A stretch of DNA of 64,000 nt from Manihot esculenta. Its lineage: Eukaryota > Streptophyta > Magnoliopsida > Malpighiales > Euphorbiaceae. The stretch covers positions 27,336,716 through 27,400,715 of the forward strand of contig NC_035176.2 in the NCBI RefSeq assembly GCF_001659605.2, written 5' to 3'. The notes beneath the pieces are model-generated. The model made no database searches, was not told the DNA's origin, and saw only the letters and a list, made by a program, of their open reading frames with translations. The position numbers were made by a program, and so were the translations under genes. Shown here one piece after another: positions 13,272 to 23,803 of this stretch. The stretch's first letter is position 1. The number at the start of each line of letters is the position of its first letter.

Positions 13272-13740
13272 GCTAGTCCCTTCTGGGTAACCCAATAAAC
13301 CCTAGAGGGCCTATAAATCCAACGGTGATAATACAACTGCAAGATTGGAGGATCAAGTTAAATATTAGAAATAATTATAAATTCGTAATTCAACGCTTTT
13401 CCGAATCTCAGACTCATCAAGCAATTACACATCTTTCATAAGCAAACACAAAGCAAACACTGACCCTCTATACGAGGGTAAATTAACAAAGAAACTTTGC
13501 GAATCCACAAACAGGTATGTAATCCCAAAAATTGGGATTTTCTTAGCGTCCTACAGATTTATGGCAGTTTTGATAGCAGATCGAAATAAATGATTAAGAT
13601 GATAATGGTCATTATGAGCATGGAATCGGAAGCTAACCTGGCAAAGCTATCTGAGATGCGATAGACAAAACTTTGATGATCTGATTCGACTTCTGGAAAA
13701 GAAAGGGCTAAACTGGTAACGGGTCCGATTTCGGTACATT
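13266..13740 (-). promoter_or_regulatory. PEX4: PEX4 leader exons and 5' UTR intron
   Basis: The exon holding the ATG runs 13266-13336, with an acceptor (CTTGCAG, minus strand) at its upstream edge. A matching donor (GCCAG/GTTAGC) ends an upstream leader exon at 13638. So the gene probably starts in a non-coding exon from about 13740 to 13638, followed by a leader intron of about 300 bp (13337-13637). No clear TATA box was seen. The leader exon is inferred from splice signals alone. Confidence 0.5.
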
Positions 13741-14561
13741 ATTTTGGAAATAAGTCCACTCTTTGATTTGGATTCAGATAAAAATAAGTTTTAAGTTAAA
13801 ATTTTTTTTCAAATAAAACATTAAACTTTACTTTTAAAATTAAATAAATTTTAGCTAATAAAATATTTTCAAATTTAAAATAAAAAATTAATATTTTAAT
13901 TAATATAAAATTAAAAAAAATATACATATATATAATAATTAATTTTTAAAATTATAAAAATGAAAATTTATTATTAAAAAAAATTTATTATTAAAATATA
14001 TACACTGAATTTTTTTTTCAAGGGCCACGAAGACAAATACAAAAAGATAATTTACAGAAATTACCAGAGCCCAACAAAGAAAATAAAATAAATTGGCAAA
14101 AATCCAAATCGAACCGATATACGCTGAAGCTTGATCCCGGCCCACATATAATATTTTGATATTTAAAAACTTGGACCATCTCCACCATCTACGTCTAAAT
14201 CTCAAACTTATTGAATGTTTCTTACAATTAAAAGGAAATATTTTTTTAGATAAAAAAAATATTTTTTAGATAAAATGTTTCTAAATCATATATAAACCTC
14301 TAATTTTCTTATCCACAGTTTTTATGAAATTTTATTTTATTTTTATTGCATATAAAATTCGTTGAGCAAAAGAGATCAAAGTCCAATACACCATCAATGA
14401 GACATTAGCCTGAACATAAATTTTTTTAAAAAAAAGGAATTTCCAGGTCAAAATATAAAAGAGTTGCAAGTAGACTTAAACTAGCAAGAAAGCCCAAGGC
14501 CTTACTAAGAAGAGAGGATTTACAAAATGAGCAGTTGTCCCCTACCTTAAACATGCCATTA
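13741..14561. other. Intergenic DNA, possible retroposon fragment at its right end
   Basis: AT-rich to about 14340. About 14420-14560 is more balanced and contains AGGCCTTGGGC-like sequence (minus strand) resembling part of the retroposon at 37777. This could be a related fragment later split by the element at 14562. Weak support. Confidence 0.35.
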
Positions 14562-15223
14562 GAGGCGTAAATGAATTCGTGAACTATTCAAAATTCGGTT
14601 CGATAAGAAATTGATCGATTTCGACTTGATTTTTAAACGAATTAAATTTGCATTTAACTTTTAGTCTTGCTTAGTAAACGAGTCAAAGTTGACCTCCATA
14701 ATATTCGACTCGTTAAAATTCGTGAGCTTGATTCGTTTTTAAATTTATGAGCAGACTCGCAAATAGACGCGTGAATAGTCTCATTAAACAAGTTGAGATT
14801 ATTATTATAAGAGAAATAAATTTAAATCATACATATATTTTTACGAGTCAAATCTAAATTTTTTAAAATTCAGTTCTATATAGTTTAATTACACTTTTAA
14901 AACTTACATATATTTGGATCGTTAAGATTTAAGTACTCATCTTTAAAAGTTTATGAGCTAATTTATAAATATACTTATTTAATTAAAATGATTTAGTTTT
15001 AAACAAAAATTTATTATACATGTAAATAAATTGAACTAATTGAGATTAAACTCAATAAAACTAAACTCGACTAGTCTAAACTCATTTGCTAAATGAGTCA
15101 AACTTGAGCTTTCTTATACTCGACTCGAGTTTCAAATGAATAAACTCTAGTTCGAAAAAATTTTAACAAACTAAACTTAAACTCTTTAAAACTCGACTAG
15201 GCTCAACTCAATTTATTTAACCC
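14562..15223. mobile_element. hAT-like non-autonomous element
   Basis: The left end GAGGCGTAAATGAATTCG and the right end ATTTATTTAACCC (reverse complement GGGTTAAATAAAT) form imperfect terminal inverted repeats. Repeated ACTCGACTC/GAGTCAAA motifs lie just inside both ends. The flanking octamers TGCCATTA (14554-14561) and TTACATTA (15224-15231) match at six of eight places, as expected for an aged 8-bp hAT target duplication. No coding sequence. Confidence 0.5.
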
Positions 15224-15231
15224 TTACATTA

Positions 15232-16074
15232 ATAAAACTCTCCAACTTTATGGTACCTAAATCATTGCTAACAAGTAGAGGACTCCAACAACAGCTCTAA
15301 ACACCATCATCACTATGAAGAAACAAAAGATAAACATGCAAACCACAATCAAGGTTTAAAAAGCGAAGAAAAACAACCATGGAGAGGCACTCTTTGTTTC
15401 AACATGGTCACATTAGAGGAGTTCTAATTTAGCACAGAGAAGCGAGTTGGCTCTCAGCGGATGAAAAAGCACATATCAACGAAAAAATGATTGAGATAGA
15501 GTGGTTACACTAGTTGACGCCTTGCGTATGCATAATTGGACTACACATGTTGAAAGTTTTTTATGATCTTATTCAATACGTACAACAAAAGCAAAAATAA
15601 ATTTGAGCAAAATTATATAATTTTATAATTTTTTTAATTACTATAATTTCATACTCAATATTTTAATTAATTCAAGTATCAACATAAAAAATATCATCCA
15701 ATAATTATATCTAACAAAATTAACCCATTAGTCAATATAAAAAAAATTAGAGATTAATTATCTTTAAAAAAATTAGAATTCTAAATCTTGCAGTACAAAT
15801 CTAATCTTTACTTGGTAGAATTTAGGTCTTTAAATATCAACCCTATGATTTGTCCACACAAGCCAATTTCTGTACAATCCACCACCCACTACTGAAATCT
15901 TTCGTCTCTAAATTTTCTTTAAATACTGAAATTAGAAGACTGAAATTTTCCTCACATGTTAGGTGCAATGAATTGTTGAGTTAAGAAATAACTCTCACAA
16001 CAATGGAGATAAAAATGCTTTTTCTCTCAACAAATAACAATAAGAAAGAGGAAGAACATGGAAGAGATAAGAGA
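15232..16074. other. Intergenic DNA, no gene seen
   Basis: Mixed composition without an open frame of note. The part after about 15970 (TGTTGAGTTAAG...) may be the edge of an older LTR into which the outer retrotransposon inserted. That idea rests only on the TG start and the continuation after 35203 and is weak. Confidence 0.4.
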
Positions 16075-16513
16075 TGTTATGTGCCCTGAACGTGGATCGA
16101 GTTACGGGTCATGAAAGAGCGAAATCCTCAGTGAAAAGGGATAGATCCCCCTTGTTGATATTCCAACCCTTCTTGAAATGACCTATGATGACAGAGAAGA
16201 AAGCTTGTGAGAGGGAGCTTGAGACCTCTGGTGTTGGTAATTAAATTCTGCTTGCTTTATTTCATAAACATATTCTTCTTATATAGAGAGATTACATGGA
16301 GTTTAACAAGGAAAAGTAAGCTTAATTGTAGCCTAAACTTAAGACTTGAGTTAAGCTTATTACAATATTAAATTACTGCTGATTACCATCTTAAATTGCT
16401 GCTGAAATCACAATCAATCATTGCTGCTAATTGAGATGTTATTTCCTTCTTTATCTTATAGTTCCGGTTGTCCTCTTTTTGCATCGACCTTACCGTTGAA
16501 TGTGTTTCTAACA
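16075..16513 (-). repeat. 3' LTR of the outer chromovirus
   Basis: 439 bp, bounded by TG and CA and alignable along its length to 34781-35203 with many substitutions and small indels. It includes the shared GAGAGGGAGCTT and CTTATATAGAGAGATTACATG blocks. Confidence 0.88.
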
Positions 16514-16524
16514 TTACTCCCCGC

Positions 16525-16764
16525 CTAAAAAAGGAGTTTGTCCTCAAGCTGGAAATCTAAATAAGCTTCCCGAAAGTAGGGGATGGGTTCCCAAATGGCA
16601 TCAGTGGATGGTAGACCTTGCCAATGCACTAAAATCTCCCAAGCGAGAGTGCAAGACCACCAAAGGAAGGGGAATGATGCATCCATCTTTGAGGGGTGGG
16701 AATGTGGGGACAATTTATGGTGGAGAGCCCGTGAATGGTTTAAGCAATGAAATATGAAACACAT
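16525..16764 (-). pseudogene. Chromodomain end of the outer element's polyprotein
   Basis: The minus strand encodes EILVHWQGLPSTDAIWEP...FQLEDKLLF, the C-terminal half of a retroelement chromodomain (aromatic and WEP/WE positions visible). Such domains follow integrase in chromoviruses and steer integration to particular chromatin. The upstream half is degraded. Confidence 0.7.
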
Positions 16765-17317
16765 GTATTTTGCTATCTGGTGGCATATCTAATTGATAGG
16801 CAACCTGTCCTATTTTATGAAGGATCTTGAAAGGGCCATAGAATCAAAGCCCAAGCTTTTTCTTGAGCTTCCCTGCCATAGAGTGTTGACGATGAGGGTG
16901 CAGTTTTAACCATACCAAGCACTGGGAGTAAATGCTAAGTCTCTATGCCCTCTATCATAAAATTCCTTCATTCGGTTTTGAGCCTGCTGGAGGTGAAGAC
17001 AGATGTCTTGTAAGGCTGTGTCTCGATCCATCAGAGCATGATCAATGGCATCAACATGAGAGGATCCAGCTATGTATGCTAACAAATAGGGTAGCTCACA
17101 TCCACAAACAACTTTGAATGGAGAGGAGAGTAAGGCAGTGTGGAATGAAGTGTTGTGCCCAAGGAAGCCATTTCACCTATTTTCTTGGTGTGTCCCCAAC
17201 AAAGCACTGTAAATACATTTCAATAGTGCGATTAACAACTTCAATTTGGCCATCAAATTAGGGATGGTAGGCAAAGGAAAAGGCTAACTTTGTACCACAC
17301 AGTCGAAAAAGTTCTTT

Positions 17318-17890
17318 CTAGAAGGTGCTAGTGAAAATGACATCGCGATTACTCACGATAGATTCCGACAACCCATGTAATTGCACATTGTGATCAAAGG
17401 AGGTGTTTGCCATTGTCAATGCTGTGTAGGGATACGCCATTAGAATAAAATGAGCATACTTAGAAAATCGATCGACCACCACTAAGATCGACTTTCCCCC
17501 AGATTTTGGTAATCCTTCAACAAAGTCCATAGAAAAATCTGACCAAATTTGTATAGGAAGTGTCAGAGGCTATAACAATCTTGTTGGTTGCAAATGATCA
17601 GCCTTATTTTGTTTGCAAACAAGGTAGGAGGCAATATGTTCTTGAACAACATAGTTTAAGCCCTTCCAGTAGAAGTCCTGGCGTACACGGTGCAAAATTT
17701 TGTGAACCCCTTCATTAGTGCTGTCATGAATGTCGGCTAAGACTGGGGCAATCATGATGGAAATGGGGGAGAGATAGACTCGCCCTTTATATAAGATTAA
17801 GCCGTCACAATATGACCAGGAGTCGTCTAGCTGTCCTTGCTGAATTTTGGCCCATAATTCTTGAAGAGTTTCAAATTCAGCCATTTATTT
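17318..17890 (-). pseudogene. Integrase remnant of the outer element
   Basis: Two minus-strand frames. 17570-17884 holds the zinc-binding part, with a HDSTNEGVHK His pair and later Cys residues. 17318-17530 holds the start of the catalytic core (MDFVEGLPKSGGKSILVVVD, SKYAHF, then SIVSNRD where SDRD is expected). The frames are separated by stops and the second catalytic Asp region is altered, so it is inactive. Confidence 0.8.
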
Positions 17891-18026
17891 GCGGATGGTG
17901 TCAAATAACAGGACTCTTGGTTGGGATATAACATAAATGGACCCTTTCCCAGAAATACGGATGCCAATGCTAGACTATCTTTGCAAGCCCAATCAATTCT
18001 CGCTCGTATGCCGGCAATTGAAGTGT

Positions 18027-18087
18027 CACTCAGCTATTTTGCGACTAAAATAAGCAATGGGATGATTGTGTTGGTGGAGCACAGCCC
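18027..18087 (-). pseudogene. RNase H fragment (downstream half) of the outer element
   Basis: The minus strand reads AVLHQHNHPIAYFSRKIAE, the RNase H strand that normally follows DASGNGFG. The upstream half lies at 32274-32420, and the gap is the 14 kb insertion at 18088-32268. AGCCC at 18083-18087 is the left copy of the target duplication. Confidence 0.85.
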
Positions 18088-18430
18088 TGTAACGACCCAA
18101 AAATCGGACCGCTACCGGCGCTAGGATCCAGATCGGTTTAAGGCTGCCGGGACCCGTAGCAAGCCTGACATACAATCTGTAAACCTGTTTAATCCCATAC
18201 ATGATCAACATATACATAAAAATTTGAACTTTACTCATTCAATTACCAAACTCAACCTGTGCATGCATAAAATCATAACTAAAATCATAACTAAAATCAT
18301 CAACCCCACATTGGAGTCCTCATCAATGCTCCAATGGGTTAATATTCATACATTAAGTTTGGTTTACATAAAACATTCATGAATCATTACTTTGGAGAGA
18401 TCATGTATCAAAAGGGATATCCATACAAAC
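18088..18430 (-). repeat. Inverted U5 end of a Tekay-type LTR
   Basis: Nearly the exact reverse complement of 31930-32268. It includes the subfamily-specific ATTACCCCATTGGAG stretch that differs from the inner element's LTRs, so it belongs to the same subfamily as the middle insertion's own 3' LTR. A short AAAATCATAACT duplication is its main difference. It joins gag abruptly near 18430. Confidence 0.88.
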
Positions 18431-19080
18431 TAGGGTCATCCCCTTTTTCATACTGAGGGGCACCAAGCTTCATATAGTCGGTCATCTTGACCTTGCTCTC
18501 TCCAGATGAGCTAGGTTTAGGTACTGGGGTTTCTGGAATTGTGGGTTCTGCTGGTGGAGGAGGAGGTGCAGCATCCCCTGGAGTAGGGTTTGCTGTGCCC
18601 GGATAGTAAGGTGGAGGTGGGTACATGGGGTACTGTGGGTATGGTGGGTAGTAAGATGGGTATGGCATGTGAGAAGGGTAAGGATTAAAGCTGGGGTAAT
18701 CCGATGTACCTCCCATCGAATACCCGAAATTTTATGAGAAGGGCGGGTAGTGAGGTGGCTGAACAAATCCCGAGGCCTGGGTGCCTCCTTGGGACTCTCC
18801 CATCCCCTCTTCCGATATGCTCACTTCTAAACTGCCATCCCTCCTCTGATCCACATCCATCTCATCCCCCAACTCAACTGACATTCCTCCCTGAACTGTT
18901 CCCTTCACTGATCTGCATCTACCCAGATCTAAAAACCTTCTAGGGTCTCTTACTGCTCTTTCTCTATTGGACCTACTTGACATTGCCCTAGGCAATGCTG
19001 AAGGACGGGCATCAGTGCCCTCGTCCTGAGGTGGTACTCCAGTCAATCATGCAGATCGACGAGTTCCTCTCATCCTGTTT
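18408..19080 (-). pseudogene. Truncated, inverted gag of the middle insertion
   Basis: Minus-strand open stretches 18732-19046 and 18408-18716 match the inner element's N-terminal region: TGVPPQDEGT, the HYPPFS end, the Pro/Tyr-rich tract after MGGTSDY, and MTDYMKLGAPQYEKGDDP. A stop (TAA) sits where the inner element has TAG. The frame runs into LTR sequence right after GDDP, so the CA-like domain and zinc knuckle are missing. Confidence 0.8.
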
Positions 19081-19428
19081 TTGAAAAACAGTACACATCA
19101 CATAAACATTAGCATCATATGGTTCATGTGAGAACACATGAACCCGCATCACATACACATCATTCATATCATGGCATTAATGCACATGTATATAATCATG
19201 GCATTTCACATCATCATATAAGACAGGACTCCACATCCTATCCTAGTAGACATGACTTTTCCTATTGTGCTTGACCTTTTATGACATCTATAAGCCCAAC
19301 ACACTATAGGTCCGACCATATGAACCTAGGGCTCTGCTGTCATCAGCTCGTATCTCATCAGTAATCACCTTGACCCTCTCAACCTGCGCTAATTTATCCA
19401 CAGAGTAGTTGCTCCTGACAGGGATGAA
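19081..19428 (-). pseudogene. Scrambled leader/gag/integrase patchwork
   Basis: On the minus strand, from high to low coordinates: integrase residues [17 protein letters not shown], joined directly to gag residues ERVKVITDEIRADDSRA, joined to the sequence that normally follows the primer-binding site (CCTAGGTTCATATGG), then the 5' leader. Each piece is recognisable from the intact order in the inner element. The gag-leader join falls in the shared AGAGCC. Confidence 0.75.
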
Positions 19429-20320
19429 ATGGTAAGGCTGCATGGGGTTCCTATTTCGATAGTGTCTGATAGAGGGCCCCAGTTCACCTCCAGGTTTTGG
19501 CGGAGTCTGCAGAATGCTATGGGTACCAGGTTGGACTTCAGTACTGCCTTCCACCCCCAGACTGACGGACAGTCAGAAAGGACCATCCAGACTATCGAAG
19601 ATATGCTCAGAATATGTGTGCTAGATTTTGGCGGTTCTTGGAGGCAACATCTATCCTTGGTGGAGTTTGCCTACAATAACAGCTATCATGCTAGCATAGG
19701 GATGGCTCCTTATGAAGCTTTGTATGGAAGGAAGTGCAGGTCACCTGTATGTTAGGAAGAAGTTGGAGAGAGGTCCCTAGCAGGGCCAGAGTTAGTTGAG
19801 ATCACCAGCAGGGTGGTGCCCATGATCAGAGAGAGGATCAAGATTGCTGCAAGCAGGCAGAAGAGTTATGCAGACATCCGTAGAAGGCATGTAGAGTTTC
19901 AGGAGGGAGATTTGGTATTGCTCAAGGTGTCTCCAATGAAAGGAGTGGTTCGTTTTGGAAAGAAAGGTAAACTAGCCCCAACGATACATCGGACCCTTTG
20001 AAATCTTGCAAAAGATTGGGAATGTGTCGTACAAGCTGGATTTACCTGCTTCAATGGAAAGAATCCATCCGGTTTTCCATGTTTCCATGTTGAGGAAGTT
20101 CGTGTCAGATCCGTGCAAGGTTCTTAGTGAGCCTGATGTGGAGATCCAAGAAGATCTCACCTATGTTGAGCAGCCAGTACGGATCATAGACACCCAGATC
20201 AGAAAGTTGAGGAACAAGAAAATCCCGATGGTGAAAGCCCTTTGGAACCACCACAATTTGGAAGAATGCACTTGGGAGACACGAGAATCCATGCTCCAGC
20301 AGTACCCTTATCTCTTCTGA
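19429..20320 (+). pseudogene. Integrase core and chromodomain of the middle insertion, broken
   Basis: The plus strand resumes integrase at [18 protein letters not shown] and continues through [13 protein letters not shown] (catalytic Glu region) and the GPY/F region to a chromodomain (VEQPVRIIDTQIRKLRNK...CTWETRESMLQQYPYLF). A TAG at 19753-19755 replaces the Trp codon seen in the inner element, and an extra A near 19981 shifts the frame. The first catalytic Asp and the zinc-binding part are missing because of the rearrangement to the left. No other source of the protein is present, so it cannot be active. Confidence 0.85.
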
Positions 20321-20389
20321 GGTTAGTTTTGTGTGTTTCATGTGTTTTATGTGTATGATGTGTTTTATGCATTGCATGTGCTAGTTGAG

Positions 20390-20426
20390 GAACATTCGGG
20401 GACGAATGTTCTTAAGGGGGGGAGAA
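20390..20426 (+). promoter_or_regulatory. Hairpin and polypurine tract before the 3' LTR (middle insertion)
   Basis: GAACATTCG, loop GGGA, CGAATGTTC (20390-20411) forms a perfect 9-bp stem. It is followed at once by TTAAGGGGGGGAGAA, the polypurine tract that primes plus-strand DNA. The same arrangement occurs at 28543-28579. Confidence 0.75.
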
Positions 20427-21329
20427 TGTAATACCCGGCTAGACTCCGATATCGGAATTCTTACCGTCCGGTGGAATCTCGGGTGTCGGAGACCTCTAGA
20501 AGGGGTAAAATCATGTTTTTATAAAATGTTTTAATGTGTTTTATGTTTTTAAACTAGAAAGAAAATGAGTTTTTGCATGAAAATAACCTTGGAGGAAAAC
20601 TCAGGTTCGGCCGCCGAACCTCAAGTTCGGCCGTCGAACATGCATGCCTTTCGGGAGTGCTTTAGGCCCCCGAAAGCATAAGTGAGGGAAGTCCAGGTTT
20701 GGCCGACGAACCTTATGTTCGGCCGCCGAACATGGCATGCATGCGGAGGCACGTTCGGCCCCCGAATATGGCCTGGCCAGCCACCTATAAAAGGGTCCCT
20801 TAGCCGAAACGGGTGAGCTTTTCTCCCCATTTTCGGCCAAGGTGAGCTCTCCGCCGTCCCTCGCCGATTTTGAGTTTCTTCCTTCCATTCTTCATGATTT
20901 TTATGAGTTTGCAACCTTGTTTTGAAGATTTTTGAGCATAAAGCAAGTTTTGAAGCTTGGAAGACTCAGGAGCTCTCTCCCTCCATTCTCCAAGTTTAGG
21001 TCGCCTTCCCTCTCGATCTTCAAGAGGTAAGGGTCGATCTTGAACTCTTTTTATGTTTTAAACAAGTTTTAAGTTGATTCTTGGGGAAGGATGCATGTGT
21101 TAGAGTTTATGCATGTTGATAGGGTTTTTGTGAGTTTATGACAATGTAGGTTGCTGAGTTGCTTTTGATGTGTTGTAGTTGGGGTTTAGGATAGTTTGAA
21201 GCCCCTAGGAGCTGATGTATGTTTCTATGCATGTTTTGGTTGAGTTGTATGCTTGATTGAAAGGTTGGAAGGCGTTTGTGCATGTGTGAGCCGAGTTTTT
21301 GCCCTTTTGGCAGAAACCAGGTTCGGCAG
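20427..21329 (+). repeat. 3' LTR of the middle insertion, left part
   Basis: It starts TGTAATACCCGG right after the polypurine tract. It contains imperfect palindromes of the GTTCGG-CCG-CCGAAC type and a TATA box (TATAAAA, 20786-20792). It is cut at 21329 by the inner element; GGCAG (21325-21329) is the left target duplication copy. Confidence 0.93.
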
Positions 21330-23197
21330 TGTAATACCCGGCTAGACTCCGGTATCAGGATTCCTACCGTCCGGTAGAATCTCGGATGTCGAAAACCTCT
21401 AGAAGGGTAAAACCATGTTTTCATAAAATGTTTTAATGTGTTTTATGGTTTAAAGCAAGATGGAAATGAGTTTTTGCATGGAAACAACCTTGGAGGAAAA
21501 CCCAGGTTCGGCCGCCGAACATGCATGCATTTCGGGTGTGCCTTAGGCCCCCGAAGGCATAAGTGAGGAAAGTCCAGGTTCGGCCGCCGAACCTCAAGTT
21601 CGGCCGCCGAACATGGCATGCATGCGGAGGCACGTTCGGCCCCCGAACGTAGCCTGGCCAGCCACTATAAAAGGGTCCCTTAGCCGAAAACGGGCGAGCT
21701 TTTCTCCCCATTGTCTGCCAAGGTGAGCTCTCCGCTGTTCCTCACCAATCTTTGAGTTCTTCCTTCAAATCTTTCACGATTTTCACAAGTTTTTGCTTTG
21801 GTTTGAAGATTTTCAAGTTTTGAACAAGTTTTGAGCTTGGAGACCCAAGAAGTTGAAAATCTCCCATCTCCAAGTTTGGGTCGTCCCTCTCTCGAACATG
21901 CATGAGTTTCGCCTCTGTCTGGGAGTTTCGGCCGCCGAAGGTGCCGCCTAACCTGCCTAACTTTCGGCTCTGGAGGGACTTTCGGCCGCCGAACCTGCCG
22001 CCGAAAGTGCCCTGTTCAGCCTTCCTTTGCATGTTTTTGCATTATTGTTTTGAGGTGTTTTAGGGGATTTTTGGGGGATGTTTTTAGAGTTATGTTCTAG
22101 TTGTTTGGTCCCTCATTTGAGTCTACCTGTGTAGGTTCGGACCCGAGGAACCGAGGACCCCAACAGTGAGTCAGCTGCTTCAGTCTTTGTCAGAGCTAGC
22201 CAAGAGGTGAGTAGAATAAACCTTTACGTTTTAAAACGAATAAATTATAAAGTTTTTAGCATGTTCATGCATCATGAATGCCATGTGATGAATTAGGTTG
22301 TTTGCATTAGAATTCACGAATATGTTGCATTGCATTTATGATGATGATGTGGATTGGTTATTGGATGATCCTTTAGTCCTCATATGGTATGATGATGTTA
22401 TGGCATGATATGGTATGGAAGTCCAGGTTGTACCCATTCTACGTCCCTGGCACTATGTAAGAGAAAGTCCAGGTTGTACCCATTCTACGTCCCTGGCACA
22501 TTGGAATGCTATGTTATGTTATGTTAAGAGAAAGACCGGTTGACCCATTCTACGTCCCGGCACTTTGGAATGTAGAGGACTATTAGTGACAATACCATCC
22601 AAGATGTGATTTGTTGTGATGTGTTGCATTACATGATGGCATGAGATTTTAAATGTTGTTTTTCATTATTCTGCTCACTGGGCTCTAGTAGCTCACCCCT
22701 TTTCCCTAATCCCCCAGGATTGCAAGTACGGGCTAGACACAGAAGTCAAGAAGAGTAAAGTCATATGTTTGTAATAGATAGGAAGTGGACATGATAAATT
22801 GTATGATGATGTAAAGTTGAATAGTCATGTTATGTGTAATGATATTGAGGATTAGAGGTTGTGCTTGACTTTATGTATAAGGTATCCCTTTTAATACATG
22901 ATCCTAGATGTTTTATGATGATTATGTAAACCAACTCAACTTATGATGTATCGCCCATTGGGGCATTGATGAGATCCCACAGAGGGGTCATAGCTATGAT
23001 CATGTTTATGTTCAGTGCATGCACAGGTTGAGTTTAGTTATGAATGAAAGAAAAGTTTTAATTTCTATGTATATTGTTGATCATGTATGGGATTAAGCAG
23101 GTTTTCAGGATGTATGTTAGGCTTGCTACGGGTCCCGGCGGCCTTAAGCCGACCTGGATCCTAGCGCCGGTAGCGGTCCGATTTTTGGGTCGTTACA
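21330..23197 (+). repeat. 5' LTR of the inner element (1,868 bp)
   Basis: TGTAATACCC...GGGTCGTTACA. It is 453 bp shorter than the 3' LTR. 433 bp are lost between two CGA trinucleotides (join near 21895), and one 20-bp palindromic unit is absent near 21520. The promoter TATAAAA lies at 21666-21672, so transcription should start near 21700. Above it lie palindromes at 21505-21520, 21576-21592, 21598-21612 and 21633-21649. Confidence 0.95.
21666..21672 (+). promoter_or_regulatory. TATA box of the inner element's LTR promoter
   Basis: CTATAAAAGGGTCCC is conserved in all three Tekay LTR copies (20786, 21666, 28936). It marks the U3/R side of the LTR. Confidence 0.7.
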
Positions 23198-23199
23198 GA

Positions 23200-23212
23200 A
23201 TGGTATCAGAGC
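23200..23212 (+). promoter_or_regulatory. Primer-binding site, initiator tRNA-Met type
   Basis: ATGGTATCAGAGC follows the 5' LTR. TGGTATCAGAGC is complementary to the 3' end of plant initiator tRNA-Met, the usual primer for minus-strand DNA in chromoviruses. Confidence 0.85.
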
Positions 23213-23458
23213 CCTAGGTTCATATGGTCGGACCTAGAGTGTCGGGCTCATAGATGTTATAGAAGGTCAAGCATAATAGGAAGATCATGTCCACTAGGAT
23301 AGGATGTAGAGTCCTGTCTTGATTGATGATGTGAAATGCCATGATTATATGCATGTGCATTAATGATATGTGATGTATGTGATGAGGGTTCATGTGTGCC
23401 CACATGAACCATGTGATGCTAATGTTTGCTTGTTATGTGCTGCCTTTCAGAAAACAGG

Positions 23459-23788
23459 ATGAGGGGAACTCGTCGATCTGCACGATTGACTGGAGTGCCA
23501 CCTGAGGATGAGGGCACGAGCGCCCGTCCTCCTGCATTGCCTAGGGCAATGTCATGTAGATCAAGCAGAGATAGAGTGTCAAGGGACCCTAGAAGGTCTT
23601 TTGATGCTAGCAGAAGGGGGACAGATAGAGGAGGAAGTTCTTCAGATGTGAGGGAGGTTATGGAAGAGGACCAGAGGAGGGATGGGAATCTGGATGTCAG
23701 CATGTCGGAAGAGGGGACAGGGGAGTCACAGGGAGGCATTCAGGCCTCGGGGTATGGTTTTCCACCCCATTATCCACCCTTCCCATAG
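23459..23788 (+). pseudogene. N-terminal gag extension or upstream ORF of the inner element
   Basis: From ATG 23459 the frame reads MRGTRRSARLTGVPPEDEGT and stays open, Arg/Ser/Gly-rich, to a TAG at 23786-23788. It is in the same frame as gag at 23804, so it is either the true gag N-terminus with an amber codon or a separate upstream ORF. The middle insertion has a stop (TAA) at the same place, so the stop may be shared by the family. No enzyme motif. Confidence 0.55.
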
Positions 23789-23803
23789 GGTTCAGGGTAT
23801 CCG

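Noticed and set aside
13939..14205. 88-codon minus-strand frame
   Set aside because: AT-rich composition, Phe/Asn-rich, no motif and no splice or promoter context.
21505..21649. Short regular repeats that could suggest a CRISPR-like array
   Set aside because: Spacers are not uniform or unique, the units are part of an LTR present in several copies, and the genome is a plant's.
20601..22032. Minus-strand open frames rich in Arg, Gly and Pro, repeated again at 28683-29735
   Set aside because: They are translations of the LTR palindrome units, recur in each LTR copy, and have no protein-like constraint.
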